Source: Streptomyces lilacinus
Lineage (GTDB): Bacteria > Actinomycetota > Actinomycetes > Streptomycetales > Streptomycetaceae
NCBI GenBank assembly: GCA_000715685.1
Contig: KL569418.1
Span: 112,035-117,140, forward strand
Reading direction: 5' to 3'
DNA: 5,106 nucleotides
Shown: piece after piece, positions 1-5,106 of the stretch
How the letters are laid out: each line of letters opens with the position of its first letter
Position numbering within the stretch: the first letter of the stretch is position 1
Program-made: the position numbers and the translations under genes
The notes under the pieces: model-generated
What the model was told of the DNA's origin: nothing
Seen by the model: the letters and a program-made list of their open reading frames with translations, nothing else
The model's database searches: none

Positions 1-2
1 GG

Positions 3-1559
3 TCAGTCCTGGACCGCCGCCAGGGCGTCGACGATGCCGAAGCCGTAGAAGCTGTTGATGTGCCGGGTGCCGGTGCAGGCGGCCTTCCACTTACCCGTGC
101 CGTCCGGGTCGTAGGCCGTGGTGGGGCAGCCGGGGTTCTTCGCCTGGGCCTTGAGGAGCCACTGGATCTCCTGCGGGCTCGACTTCGGGTGGGCGCTCTT
201 CAGCAGCGCCGCCACGCCCGCCACGTGCGGGCCGGCCATCGAGGTGCCCTGCAGGAAGCCCCACTCGCCGCCCGGCATGGTGGAGAGTATCCGGCCGTCC
301 TTGGCGGGCAGCTCGGGGATCTGGAACTGGTCGCCGCCGGGGGCCGCGACGTCGATCGAGTTCAGGCCGTAGTTGGAGTAGAACGCCTTCTCCGACTTCA
401 CGCCGCTGGCGCCGACGGTCACGACACCGGGCAGCTGCGCGGGGACGTCGAGGCACTGCCTCGGGTCGACCTTGCGCGGCACCGGGGTGGAGTCGTTCGG
501 GCTGGAGGTGTCGGTGACCTCCTTGGCCGCGAGGTCCATGTTCGAGTTGCCGGCCGAGGCGACGTTGACGATGCCCTTGTCCTGGGCGTACTTCGTGGCC
601 CGGCCGACCGCGTCGGCTATCGCCTTCTGGTCGGGGTTGTCGGGGCAGTTGAAGAGCCACGGGTCCACGTAGTAGCTGTTGTTCGTCACCGCGACGCCGT
701 GGTCGGCGGCGAAGACGAAGGCGCAGACCACGCTCTCCGCGTAGAAGAAGGCGGAGTCGTCGGGGGTGCTCACCTTGATGCCGGAGACCTTCACGCCCGG
801 GGCGACGCCGGAGACGCCGACGCCGTTGCGGGCCGCGGCTATGGTGCCGGCGACGTGCGTGCCGTGGTAGTCCTTCTCCGGGTTGTGGGGGCGCCACGCG
901 CCGGCACGGGTGTCGGCCTTGCCCGAGACGCAGCTCGCCGACTGGCCCGCCGAGAAGTTGGGGGCGAGGTCGGGGTGGGTGTCGTCCACGCCGGTGTCGA
1001 TGACGGCGACGGTGACCTTCCTGCTGCCGGGGTTGACCTTGGCGGCCTTGTCGGCGCCGATCGCGCCGAGGTCCCACTGCAGGCCCTCCAGCGGCTCCTT
1101 GCCGGCCGCGGCCGAGCGGGCGGCGGCCTGTGCGCCGTCCTTGGTGAGCTTCAGCTTCTCGGGCTTGCCGTACTGGGTGGTGGCGGCCGACTTCAGCGGC
1201 GCGGTGCGGGTCGCGCCCGCCGACGCCACGCCGGGCACCGCGCGCAGCGCCGCGCCGAAGCCGGGGTTCTTCGCGTGCGCGACGATGACGCCGATCCGGT
1301 CGTAGGAGACCAGCACGGTGCCGCCGGCCCGGACCACGGCCTGCTTCACCCTGGCCAGTGTCGCCTTGTCCGTAGCGGTGTTGACCACGTACGACAGCGT
1401 CGGGCCGTCCGTGGTGACCGCGGCCGGAGCGGCGGCGGTGCTCTGCGGGGCGGCGGTGGCGGCGCCGGGGAGGAAGCCGAGGGAGGCGGTGAGCGCCATC
1501 CCGAGCGGGGCCGCCAGGAGGGCGTGCCGCCGTCTGAGTCGCAGATGTGCCATGGCCAT
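3..1559 (-). CDS. Secreted S8 (subtilisin-family) serine protease, 518 aa, complete
   Basis: This is an extracellular endopeptidase of family S8. Residues 1-36 look like a signal peptide: Arg-rich start (RLRRRH), hydrophobic stretch, and a possible ATA/A cleavage site after about residue 36. The paired arginines before a hydrophobic core leave Sec versus Tat export open. Residues 55-120 resemble an inhibitor-type propeptide that is removed on maturation. The catalytic domain follows from about residue 157 to the end: Asp188 in VAVIDTG, His232 in HGTHVAG, Ser440 in GTSMAGPHVAG, and Asn338 in ASAGN as the oxyanion residue. All key residues are present, so it should be active. Six cysteines (210, 279, 305, 369, 478, 495) all lie in the mature part and may form disulfides. 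No C-terminal anchor or extra domain is seen. GGAG at 1565-1568 (minus strand) lies 5 nt before the ATG at 1559; a second in-frame ATG at 1553 is also possible. It is divergent from the symporter operon. Substrate unknown. Confidence 0.95.
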   Translation of the reverse strand: MAMAHLRLRRRHALLAAPLGMALTASLGFLPGAATAAPQSTAAAPAAVTTDGPTLSYVVNTATDKATLARVKQAVVRAGGTVLVSYDRIGVIVAHAKNPGFGAALRAVPGVASAGATRTAPLKSAATTQYGKPEKLKLTKDGAQAAARSAAAGKEPLEGLQWDLGAIGADKAAKVNPGSRKVTVAVIDTGVDDTHPDLAPNFSAGQSASCVSGKADTRAGAWRPHNPEKDYHGTHVAGTIAAARNGVGVSGVAPGVKVSGIKVSTPDDSAFFYAESVVCAFVFAADHGVAVTNNSYYVDPWLFNCPDNPDQKAIADAVGRATKYAQDKGIVNVASAGNSNMDLAAKEVTDTSSPNDSTPVPRKVDPRQCLDVPAQLPGVVTVGASGVKSEKAFYSNYGLNSIDVAAPGGDQFQIPELPAKDGRILSTMPGGEWGFLQGTSMAGPHVAGVAALLKSAHPKSSPQEIQWLLKAQAKNPGCPTTAYDPDGTGKWKAACTGTRHINSFYGFGIVDALAAVQD

Positions 1560-1583
1560 GAGGTCTCCACATCATCCGGAAAT

Positions 1584-1613
1584 CCGCCCGGACGCACAGA
1601 CGTGCGGGGGCGG
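1584..1613 (-). other. Imperfect hairpin in the protease leader
   Basis: CCGCCC (1584-1589) can pair with GGGCGG (1608-1613), and CGCAC (1593-1597) with GTGCG (1602-1606) around a 4-nt loop, with a small internal bulge between the two stems. If transcription starts near 1620 the hairpin lies in the 5' leader of the protease mRNA, about 25 nt upstream of its start codon. It leaves the ribosome binding site free. Short GC-rich inverted repeats arise often by chance in such DNA, so a regulatory role is only a possibility. Confidence 0.3.
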
Positions 1614-1627
1614 TCGCATGACGAGTG

Positions 1628-1657
1628 AAGCTAGCGCCGATCAACGGCCCCCGGCAA
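1628..1657 (-). promoter_or_regulatory. Candidate promoter of the protease gene
   Basis: Read on the minus strand, TTGCCG (1657-1652) is followed after 18 bp by TAGCTT (1633-1628). This resembles a -35/-10 pair of the main vegetative sigma factor. It would start transcription near position 1621 and give a leader of about 60 nt. Both hexamers deviate from consensus, so this is a tentative call. Confidence 0.28.
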
Positions 1658-1826
1658 TGAACTTCCCCGAGAAATACGACGAAAGCCGACGGAGGCGCGA
1701 GCTCCGCGGCGAACCGGACGACCGCACGCCCGAGACGGCCGGTGGCGGGGCCGTCAATCCGATGATCCCGAACGGGCGGCGGCCGGGCCACGTCCTGTCG
1801 CATACTGCGGTGTCGCTCTACGATGC

Positions 1827-1840
1827 GTGATCCGAGTCAC
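1827..1840 (+). promoter_or_regulatory. Crp-like operator upstream of the symporter operon
   Basis: The sequence GTGATCCGAGTCAC has arms GTGA/TCAC separated by 6 bp. It matches exactly GTG-N6-GNCAC, the binding motif I recall for Streptomyces Crp, and with its flanks comes within one base of the enterobacterial TGTGA-N6-TCACA consensus. It is centred about 50 bp before the DUF485 start codon. In E. coli the related acs-yjcH-actP operon is Crp-controlled, which makes the position meaningful. Whether Crp would activate or repress depends on the transcription start, which I cannot place with confidence. A possible -10 (TACGAT, 1819-1824) just upstream would suggest repression, but it is weak. 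Confidence 0.5.
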
Positions 1841-1872
1841 AGGCTTGGCTCGCGCCCCCGCATTCACTCGTC

Positions 1873-1880
1873 AGGAGAGG
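1873..1880 (+). promoter_or_regulatory. Ribosome binding site fixing the DUF485 start
   Basis: AGGAGAGG precedes the GTG at 1883, with 5 nt between AGGAG and the start codon. The in-frame ATG at 1823, 60 nt upstream, has no purine-rich site before it and its reading would run through the Crp-like palindrome. The GTG is therefore the better start. Confidence 0.8.
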
Positions 1881-1882
1881 CC

Positions 1883-2359
1883 GTGGACCCAGAAAAGGCC
1901 GTGGGTGCCCCACCGACCACACCCGAGGGGACGGACGAGCCGGTTCGCACCCCCGCCACCCCCGCCATCCCCGCTCCCGCCGCCGGCAGCGAGCTCGAAA
2001 GCGCCACCGACGTCACCGGCACCGCCACCGACGTCACCGACAATGCCGTCAGCTCCACCGACTTCACCGGGATGAGGGACAGCGAGGAGTTCGGCGAACT
2101 GCGCCGCGCCCACCGCTCCTTCGCCTTCCCGCTCACCATTGCCTTCGTCACCTGGTACCTGCTCTACGTCCTGCTGTCCAACTACGCGGGCGGCTTCATG
2201 GACACCATCGTGGTGGGCAACATCAACGTGGCCTTCGTGTTCGGACTGGCGCAGTTCCTCACCACGTTCCTGATCGCCTGGTGGTACGCGCGCCACGCCG
2301 CCGAGAAGATCGATCCCAGGGCCGAGGCCCTCAAGGCCCGTATGGAGGCGGGGGAATGA
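1883..2359 (+). CDS. DUF485 (YjcH-type) small membrane protein, 158 aa
   Basis: This is a two-helix inner-membrane protein of the DUF485 family. Such genes accompany acetate-type symporters (yjcH before actP in E. coli), but the molecular role is not established; an accessory function for the transporter is an inference from gene pairing. The conserved domain covers about residues 66-145: the family-like stretch EFGELRRAHRSFAFPL, a first membrane helix at about 80-102, a short loop, a second helix at about 114-136, and a charged C-terminal tail. Residues 1-65 form an unusual extension, rich in Pro, Ala and Thr and then in Asp and Thr, with a short repeat (ATDVTGT, ATDVTDN, STDFTG at 41-63). 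Family members without such an extension are nearer 100-120 residues. The GTG start is chosen for its strong ribosome binding site; a shorter form from the ATG at 2072 has a poor site. The stop overlaps the next gene's start. Confidence 0.9.
   Translation: MDPEKAVGAPPTTPEGTDEPVRTPATPAIPAPAAGSELESATDVTGTATDVTDNAVSSTDFTGMRDSEEFGELRRAHRSFAFPLTIAFVTWYLLYVLLSNYAGGFMDTIVVGNINVAFVFGLAQFLTTFLIAWWYARHAAEKIDPRAEALKARMEAGE
2002..2070 (+). repeat. Short degenerate 21-bp tandem repeat inside the DUF485 gene
   Basis: A 17-bp stretch, CGCCACCGACGTCACCG, occurs at 2002-2018 and again at 2023-2039, a period of 21 bp or 7 codons. A diverged third version (TCCACCGACTTCACCGG) ends at 2070. The repeat stays in frame and encodes ATDVTGT, ATDVTDN and STDFTG. 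It lies in the extension before the first membrane helix. Confidence 0.75.
2344..2348 (+). promoter_or_regulatory. Ribosome binding site of the symporter gene, inside DUF485
   Basis: GGAGG lies 7 nt before the ATG at 2356, within the last codons of the DUF485 gene. The stop and start overlap as ATGA (2356-2359), so translation of the two genes is probably coupled. This fixes the symporter start and excludes the upstream in-frame GTG at 2281. Confidence 0.85.
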
Positions 2360-4008
2360 TCCCGAGCACCACCTTCACCCACACCCTGGCCGGTCACCCG
2401 CTGGCCGCGGGCGGTGCCGGCGAGCACCGCACGCTGATCATCACCCTTTTCTCGGTCTTCGTCGCCGTGACGCTCGGCATCACCGTCTGGGCGGGCCGGC
2501 AGACCAAGGACGCCACCGACTTCTACGCCGGCGGCCGTTCCTTCTCCGGCTTCCAGAACGGCCTGGCCGTCTCCGGCGACTACATGTCCGCCGCGTCCTT
2601 CCTGGGCATCGCCGGCGCCATCTCCCTCTTCGGCTACGACGGCTTCCTCTACTCCATCGGCTTCCTCGTCGCCTGGCTGGTCGCCCTGCTGCTCGTCGCC
2701 GAGCCGCTGCGCAACTCCGGCCGCTTCACCATGGCCGACGTGCTCGCCCACCGCCTGGAGCAGCGGCCGGTGCGCACCGCCGCCGGCACCTCCACCATCG
2801 TCGTGTCGATCTTCTACCTGCTCGCCCAGATGGTCGGCGCGGGCGCGCTCGTCGCCCTGCTGCTCGGCGCCACCGGCGAGGGCTCGCGGCGCTGGATCAT
2901 CGTGCTGGTCGGCCTGGTCATGGTGCTGTACGTGACCATCGGCGGCATGAAGGGCACGACCTGGGTGCAGATCGTCAAGGCCGTCCTGCTCATCGCGGGC
3001 ACCCTGCTGATCACCGTCCTCGTGCTCAACAAGTTCCACTGGAACCTCTCCACGCTCCTGGGCCGCGCCGCCGAGGCGAGCGGCAAGGGCCGGGCCTTCC
3101 TGGAACCCGGCCTGCAGTACGGCAAGGACGGCACCTCCAAGCTCAACTTCGTCTCGCTCGGCCTGGCCCTGGTCCTCGGCACGGCCGGACTGCCGCACAT
3201 CCTCATCCGCTTCTACACCGTGCCGACGGCCAAGGCCGCCCGTAAGTCGGTGAACTGGGCGATCGGCATCATCGGCGCCTTCTACCTGATGACCATCGCG
3301 CTCGGCTTCGGAGCGGCCGCCCTCGTCGGACCCAAGGCGATCACCGCCTCCAACGAGTCCGGCAACACCGCGGCCCCGCTGCTCGCCCAGGAGATCGGCG
3401 GCGGCGCCGGCTCCACGGGCGGGGCGATCCTGCTCGCCGTGATCTCGGCGGTCGCCTTCGCGACCATCCTCGCCGTGGTCGCCGGCCTCACCCTCGCCTC
3501 CTCGGCCTCCTTCGCCCACGACCTGTGGGCCAACGTCATCCGCAAGGGCCGGACGAGCGAGAAGGAGGAGATCCTCACCGCCAAGTGCGCCGCGATCGTC
3601 ATCGGCGCGATCTCCATCGCGCTGGGCATCTTCGCCCACCGGCTCAACGCCGCCGCGCTGGTCGCCCTCGCCTTCGCCGTCGCGGCCTCGGCCAACCTGC
3701 CGACGATCCTCTACAGCCTCTTCTGGAAGCGGTTCACCACCCGGGGCGCGCTGTGGTCGATCTACGGCGGCCTGGTCTCCTCGGTCACCCTCGTGATCCT
3801 CTCCCCGGTCGTCTCCGGCAACCCGAAGGCGCTCTTCCCCGGGCTGAGCTTCGACTGGTTCCCGCTGAGCAACCCCGGCCTGGTCTCCATCCCGCTGGGC
3901 TTCCTGCTCGGCTGGGCCGGCTCGCTGCTCTCCCGGCCGGCGCCGGACCAGGAGAAGCGGTACGCCGAGCTCGAGGTCCGCTCCCTCACCGGCTTCGGGG
4001 CGCACTGA
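2356..4008 (+). CDS. Sodium:solute symporter, ActP/MctC-type acetate/monocarboxylate permease, 550 aa
   Basis: This is a membrane transporter of the sodium:solute symporter (SSS) family, in the branch that takes up acetate and short monocarboxylates (ActP in E. coli, MctC in Corynebacterium). Family-typical stretches are clear: DATDFYAGGRSFSGFQNGLA at 52-71, SGDYMSAASFLGIAGAISL at 73-91, GRFTMADVLAHR at 122-133, GLPHILIRFYTVPTAKAARK at 278-297, and AFATILAVVAGLTLASSASF at 367-386, the region expected to help form the sodium site. By eye there are about 13 hydrophobic helices, from 26-47 to 505-527, matching the usual topology, and a short charged C-terminal tail. The length is normal and no break is seen. 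It is the second gene of the operon, overlapping DUF485 by 4 nt, and is followed by a strong hairpin. Substrate (acetate, propionate, pyruvate) and coupling ion cannot be settled from sequence. Confidence 0.93.
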   Translation: MIPSTTFTHTLAGHPLAAGGAGEHRTLIITLFSVFVAVTLGITVWAGRQTKDATDFYAGGRSFSGFQNGLAVSGDYMSAASFLGIAGAISLFGYDGFLYSIGFLVAWLVALLLVAEPLRNSGRFTMADVLAHRLEQRPVRTAAGTSTIVVSIFYLLAQMVGAGALVALLLGATGEGSRRWIIVLVGLVMVLYVTIGGMKGTTWVQIVKAVLLIAGTLLITVLVLNKFHWNLSTLLGRAAEASGKGRAFLEPGLQYGKDGTSKLNFVSLGLALVLGTAGLPHILIRFYTVPTAKAARKSVNWAIGIIGAFYLMTIALGFGAAALVGPKAITASNESGNTAAPLLAQEIGGGAGSTGGAILLAVISAVAFATILAVVAGLTLASSASFAHDLWANVIRKGRTSEKEEILTAKCAAIVIGAISIALGIFAHRLNAAALVALAFAVAASANLPTILYSLFWKRFTTRGALWSIYGGLVSSVTLVILSPVVSGNPKALFPGLSFDWFPLSNPGLVSIPLGFLLGWAGSLLSRPAPDQEKRYAELEVRSLTGFGAH

Positions 4009-4023
4009 TCCCGTCCGGACGAC

Positions 4024-4068
4024 CGATCGCCCGGGCCTTCGACAAAGTGTTGAAGGCCCGGGCGATCG
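4024..4068 (+). terminator. Strong inverted repeat after the symporter gene, probable terminator
   Basis: CGATCGCCCGGGCCTTC (4024-4040) is perfectly complementary to 4052-4068: a 17-bp GC-rich stem starting 15 nt after the symporter stop codon. The loop can close further by GACA/TGTT pairing (4041-4044 with 4048-4051, one G-U pair), leaving a 3-nt AAG loop. No T-run follows, which is common for actinomycete terminators. It could also act as a leader or roadblock element for moaA. Confidence 0.8.
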
Positions 4069-4076
4069 CGTACCCT
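4050..4076 (+). promoter_or_regulatory. Candidate moaA promoter overlapping the terminator arm
   Basis: TTGAAG (4050-4055) and TACCCT (4071-4076) resemble -35 and -10 elements with a 15-bp gap, shorter than usual. Transcription would begin near 4083, leaving a leader of about 40 nt before the moaA GTG. The -35 lies in the right arm of the hairpin. The short spacing keeps this call tentative. Confidence 0.3.
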
Positions 4077-4106
4077 GCGGAGATTGAACGACTGTTCCAG
4101 TCCGCG

Positions 4107-4113
4107 GGAGGGG
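4107..4113 (+). promoter_or_regulatory. Ribosome binding site fixing the moaA start
   Basis: GGAGGGG lies just upstream of the GTG at 4121, with 9 nt between GGAGG and the start. The resulting N-terminus (MLIDTYGRVATDLRVSLTDR) places the first cluster cysteine at residue 21, as expected for MoaA. Confidence 0.8.
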
Positions 4114-4120
4114 CCACACC

Positions 4121-5106
4121 GTGCTCATCGACACCTACGGGCGCGTCGCCACGGACCTGCGCGTCTCCCTCACCGACCGGTGCAACCTCCGCTGCACCTA
4201 CTGCATGCCCGAAGAGGGCCTCGCCTGGCTCGCCAAGCCCGACCTGCTCACCGACGACGAGATCGTCCGCCTCGTCTCCGTCGCCGTCACCGCCCTCGGC
4301 GTCACCGAGGTCCGCTTCACCGGCGGCGAGCCCCTGCTGCGCCCCGGCCTCGTCTCGATCGTCGAGCGCTGCGCCGCCCTCGCCCCCCGCCCGCGGCTCT
4401 CGCTGACCACCAACGGCATCGGCCTCGCCCGCACCGCCGGCGCCCTCGCGGCCGCGGGCCTGGACCGGGTCAACGTCTCCCTCGACACCCTGCGCCCCGA
4501 CGTCTTCGCCGCCCTCACCCGCCGCAGGCGCCACCAGGACGTCCTCGACGGCCTGGCCGCCGCCCGCGCCGCCGGGCTCAGCCCCGTCAAGGTCAACGCC
4601 GTCCTCATGCCCGGCCGCAACGACGACGAGGCCCCCGACCTGCTCGCCTGGGCGCTCGAGAACGACTACGAGCTGCGCTTCATCGAGCAGATGCCGCTCG
4701 ACGCCCAGCACGGCTGGAAGCGCGACGGCATGATCACCGCCGACGAGATCCTGGCGAGCCTGCGCACCCGCTTCGCCCTCACCCCCGAGAGCGACGCCGC
4801 CCGCGGCTCCGCCCCCGCCGAGCGCTGGCTCGTCGACGGCGGCCCGGCCCGCGTCGGGGTCATCGGCTCGGTCACCCGGCCCTTCTGCGGGGCCTGCGAC
4901 CGCACCCGGCTGACGGCGGACGGACAGGTGCGCACGTGTCTGTTCGCGACCGAGGAGACGGACCTGCGCGGCGCACTGCGCGCGGGGGCGTCGGACGAGG
5001 AGATCGCCGCGCTGTGGCGGACGGCGATGTGGGGCAAGAAGGCGGGGTCCGGCCTCGACGCCCCGACGTTTCTGCAGCCGAGCCGGCCGATGTCGGCGAT
5101 CGGCGG
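4121..5106 (+). CDS. moaA: GTP 3',8-cyclase MoaA (molybdenum cofactor synthesis), cut at the window's end
   Basis: MoaA is a cytoplasmic radical-SAM enzyme that converts GTP to (8S)-3',8-cyclo-7,8-dihydroguanosine 5'-triphosphate, which MoaC turns into cyclic pyranopterin monophosphate. The radical-SAM cluster motif is C21-x3-C25-x2-C28. GGEP at 68-71 and TTNG at 96-99 belong to the SAM-binding barrel, and NVSLDTL at 118-124 is typical of the family. The second, GTP-binding cluster is C256-x2-C259-x13-C273. The visible end, RPMSAIG plus the two bases GG, matches the conserved C-terminal double glycine, so only one base of the last codon and the stop are probably missing (expected about 329 residues). 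No stop is seen within the window and the frame is intact throughout. The gene follows a hairpin and has its own leader, so it is probably transcribed separately from the symporter operon. No other mo-genes are in view. Confidence 0.96.
   Translation, partial: MLIDTYGRVATDLRVSLTDRCNLRCTYCMPEEGLAWLAKPDLLTDDEIVRLVSVAVTALGVTEVRFTGGEPLLRPGLVSIVERCAALAPRPRLSLTTNGIGLARTAGALAAAGLDRVNVSLDTLRPDVFAALTRRRRHQDVLDGLAAARAAGLSPVKVNAVLMPGRNDDEAPDLLAWALENDYELRFIEQMPLDAQHGWKRDGMITADEILASLRTRFALTPESDAARGSAPAERWLVDGGPARVGVIGSVTRPFCGACDRTRLTADGQVRTCLFATEETDLRGALRAGASDEEIAALWRTAMWGKKAGSGLDAPTFLQPSRPMSAIG

Larger units (their letters stand above)
1560..1882. other. Divergent intergenic region of 323 bp
   Basis: This gap separates the protease start (minus strand) from the DUF485 start (plus strand). 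It holds the protease leader with an imperfect hairpin (1584-1613), a weak candidate protease promoter (1628-1657), a Crp-like palindrome (1827-1840) and the DUF485 ribosome binding site (1873-1880). The stretch around 1618-1690 is richer in A/T than the flanking genes, as expected for a promoter region. A short open frame at 1618-1830 lacks the strong third-position G/C of the real genes and a convincing ribosome binding site, so I do not call a gene here. Confidence 0.7.

Noticed and set aside
60..1628. A 522-codon plus-strand open frame opposite the protease
   Set aside because: The translation is Gly/Ala/Val/Arg-rich without recognisable motifs, whereas the minus strand carries the full subtilisin catalytic set.
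91..1803. A 570-codon minus-strand frame overlapping the protease in another frame
   Set aside because: It yields an Arg/Pro/Gly-rich shadow product, runs through the intergenic region, and lacks a ribosome binding site or family motifs.
1618..1830. A 70-codon plus-strand frame in the intergenic region (MTSEASADQRPPAMNF...)
   Set aside because: Third codon positions are not strongly G/C as in the neighbours, no good ribosome binding site precedes the ATG, and it runs through candidate regulatory sites. I do not recognise the product.
1823..1882. Upstream ATG as the start of the DUF485 gene, adding 20 residues
   Set aside because: No ribosome binding site precedes it and the added segment contains the Crp-like palindrome. 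The GTG at 1883 has a strong, well-spaced site.
4013..4020. Small palindrome GTCCGGAC after the symporter stop
   Set aside because: An 8-bp palindrome is expected often by chance in GC-rich DNA and lies beside a far stronger inverted repeat.
2182..4134. A 650-codon minus-strand open frame opposite the symporter
   Set aside because: Its product is a low-complexity string of Gly, Asp, Glu, Arg and Ala with no domain, as produced by antisense reading of high-GC genes. The plus strand encodes a recognisable transporter over the same bases.
3986..4711. A 241-codon minus-strand frame across the spacer and moaA
   Set aside because: The translation is a Gly/Glu/Val/Ala-rich shadow; the plus strand encodes both MoaA iron-sulfur cluster motifs in the same region.

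Overview
The window looks like chromosomal DNA from a high-GC actinomycete, most likely Streptomyces or a close relative. G/C dominates third codon positions, several genes start with GTG, ribosome binding sites are purine-rich, and long spurious reading frames lie opposite the real genes. The gene order (secreted subtilisin, DUF485 protein, acetate-type symporter, moaA) is one I associate from memory with Streptomyces, but I could not check this. I saw no insertion sequence, phage gene, tRNA, rRNA or CRISPR array, and no TTA leucine codon in the four genes.

Layout: (1) Positions 3-1559, minus strand: a complete secreted S8 (subtilisin-family) serine protease with signal peptide, propeptide and intact catalytic residues. 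(2) Positions 1560-1882: a divergent intergenic region holding the protease leader with an imperfect hairpin, a possible protease promoter, and an exact match to the Streptomyces Crp consensus as I remember it. (3) Positions 1883-4008, plus strand: a two-gene operon of a DUF485 membrane protein and a 550-residue sodium:solute symporter of the ActP/MctC (acetate, short monocarboxylate) type, joined by an ATGA start/stop overlap. (4) Positions 4009-4120: a 17-bp perfect inverted repeat that probably terminates the operon, followed by the moaA leader. (5) Positions 4121-5106, plus strand: moaA (GTP 3',8-cyclase, first step of molybdenum cofactor synthesis), cut by the window edge inside what is very probably its last sense codon.

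The DUF485 and symporter genes clearly belong together, as in the yjcH-actP pair of enterobacteria, and the Crp-like site in front of them fits carbon-source control of acetate or monocarboxylate uptake. The protease and moaA look like independent neighbours with their own signals. Nothing here amounts to a previously undescribed system. The points most worth a second look are the Crp-like operator, the strong hairpin whose right arm may hold the moaA -35 element, and the repeat-bearing N-terminal extension of the DUF485 protein.
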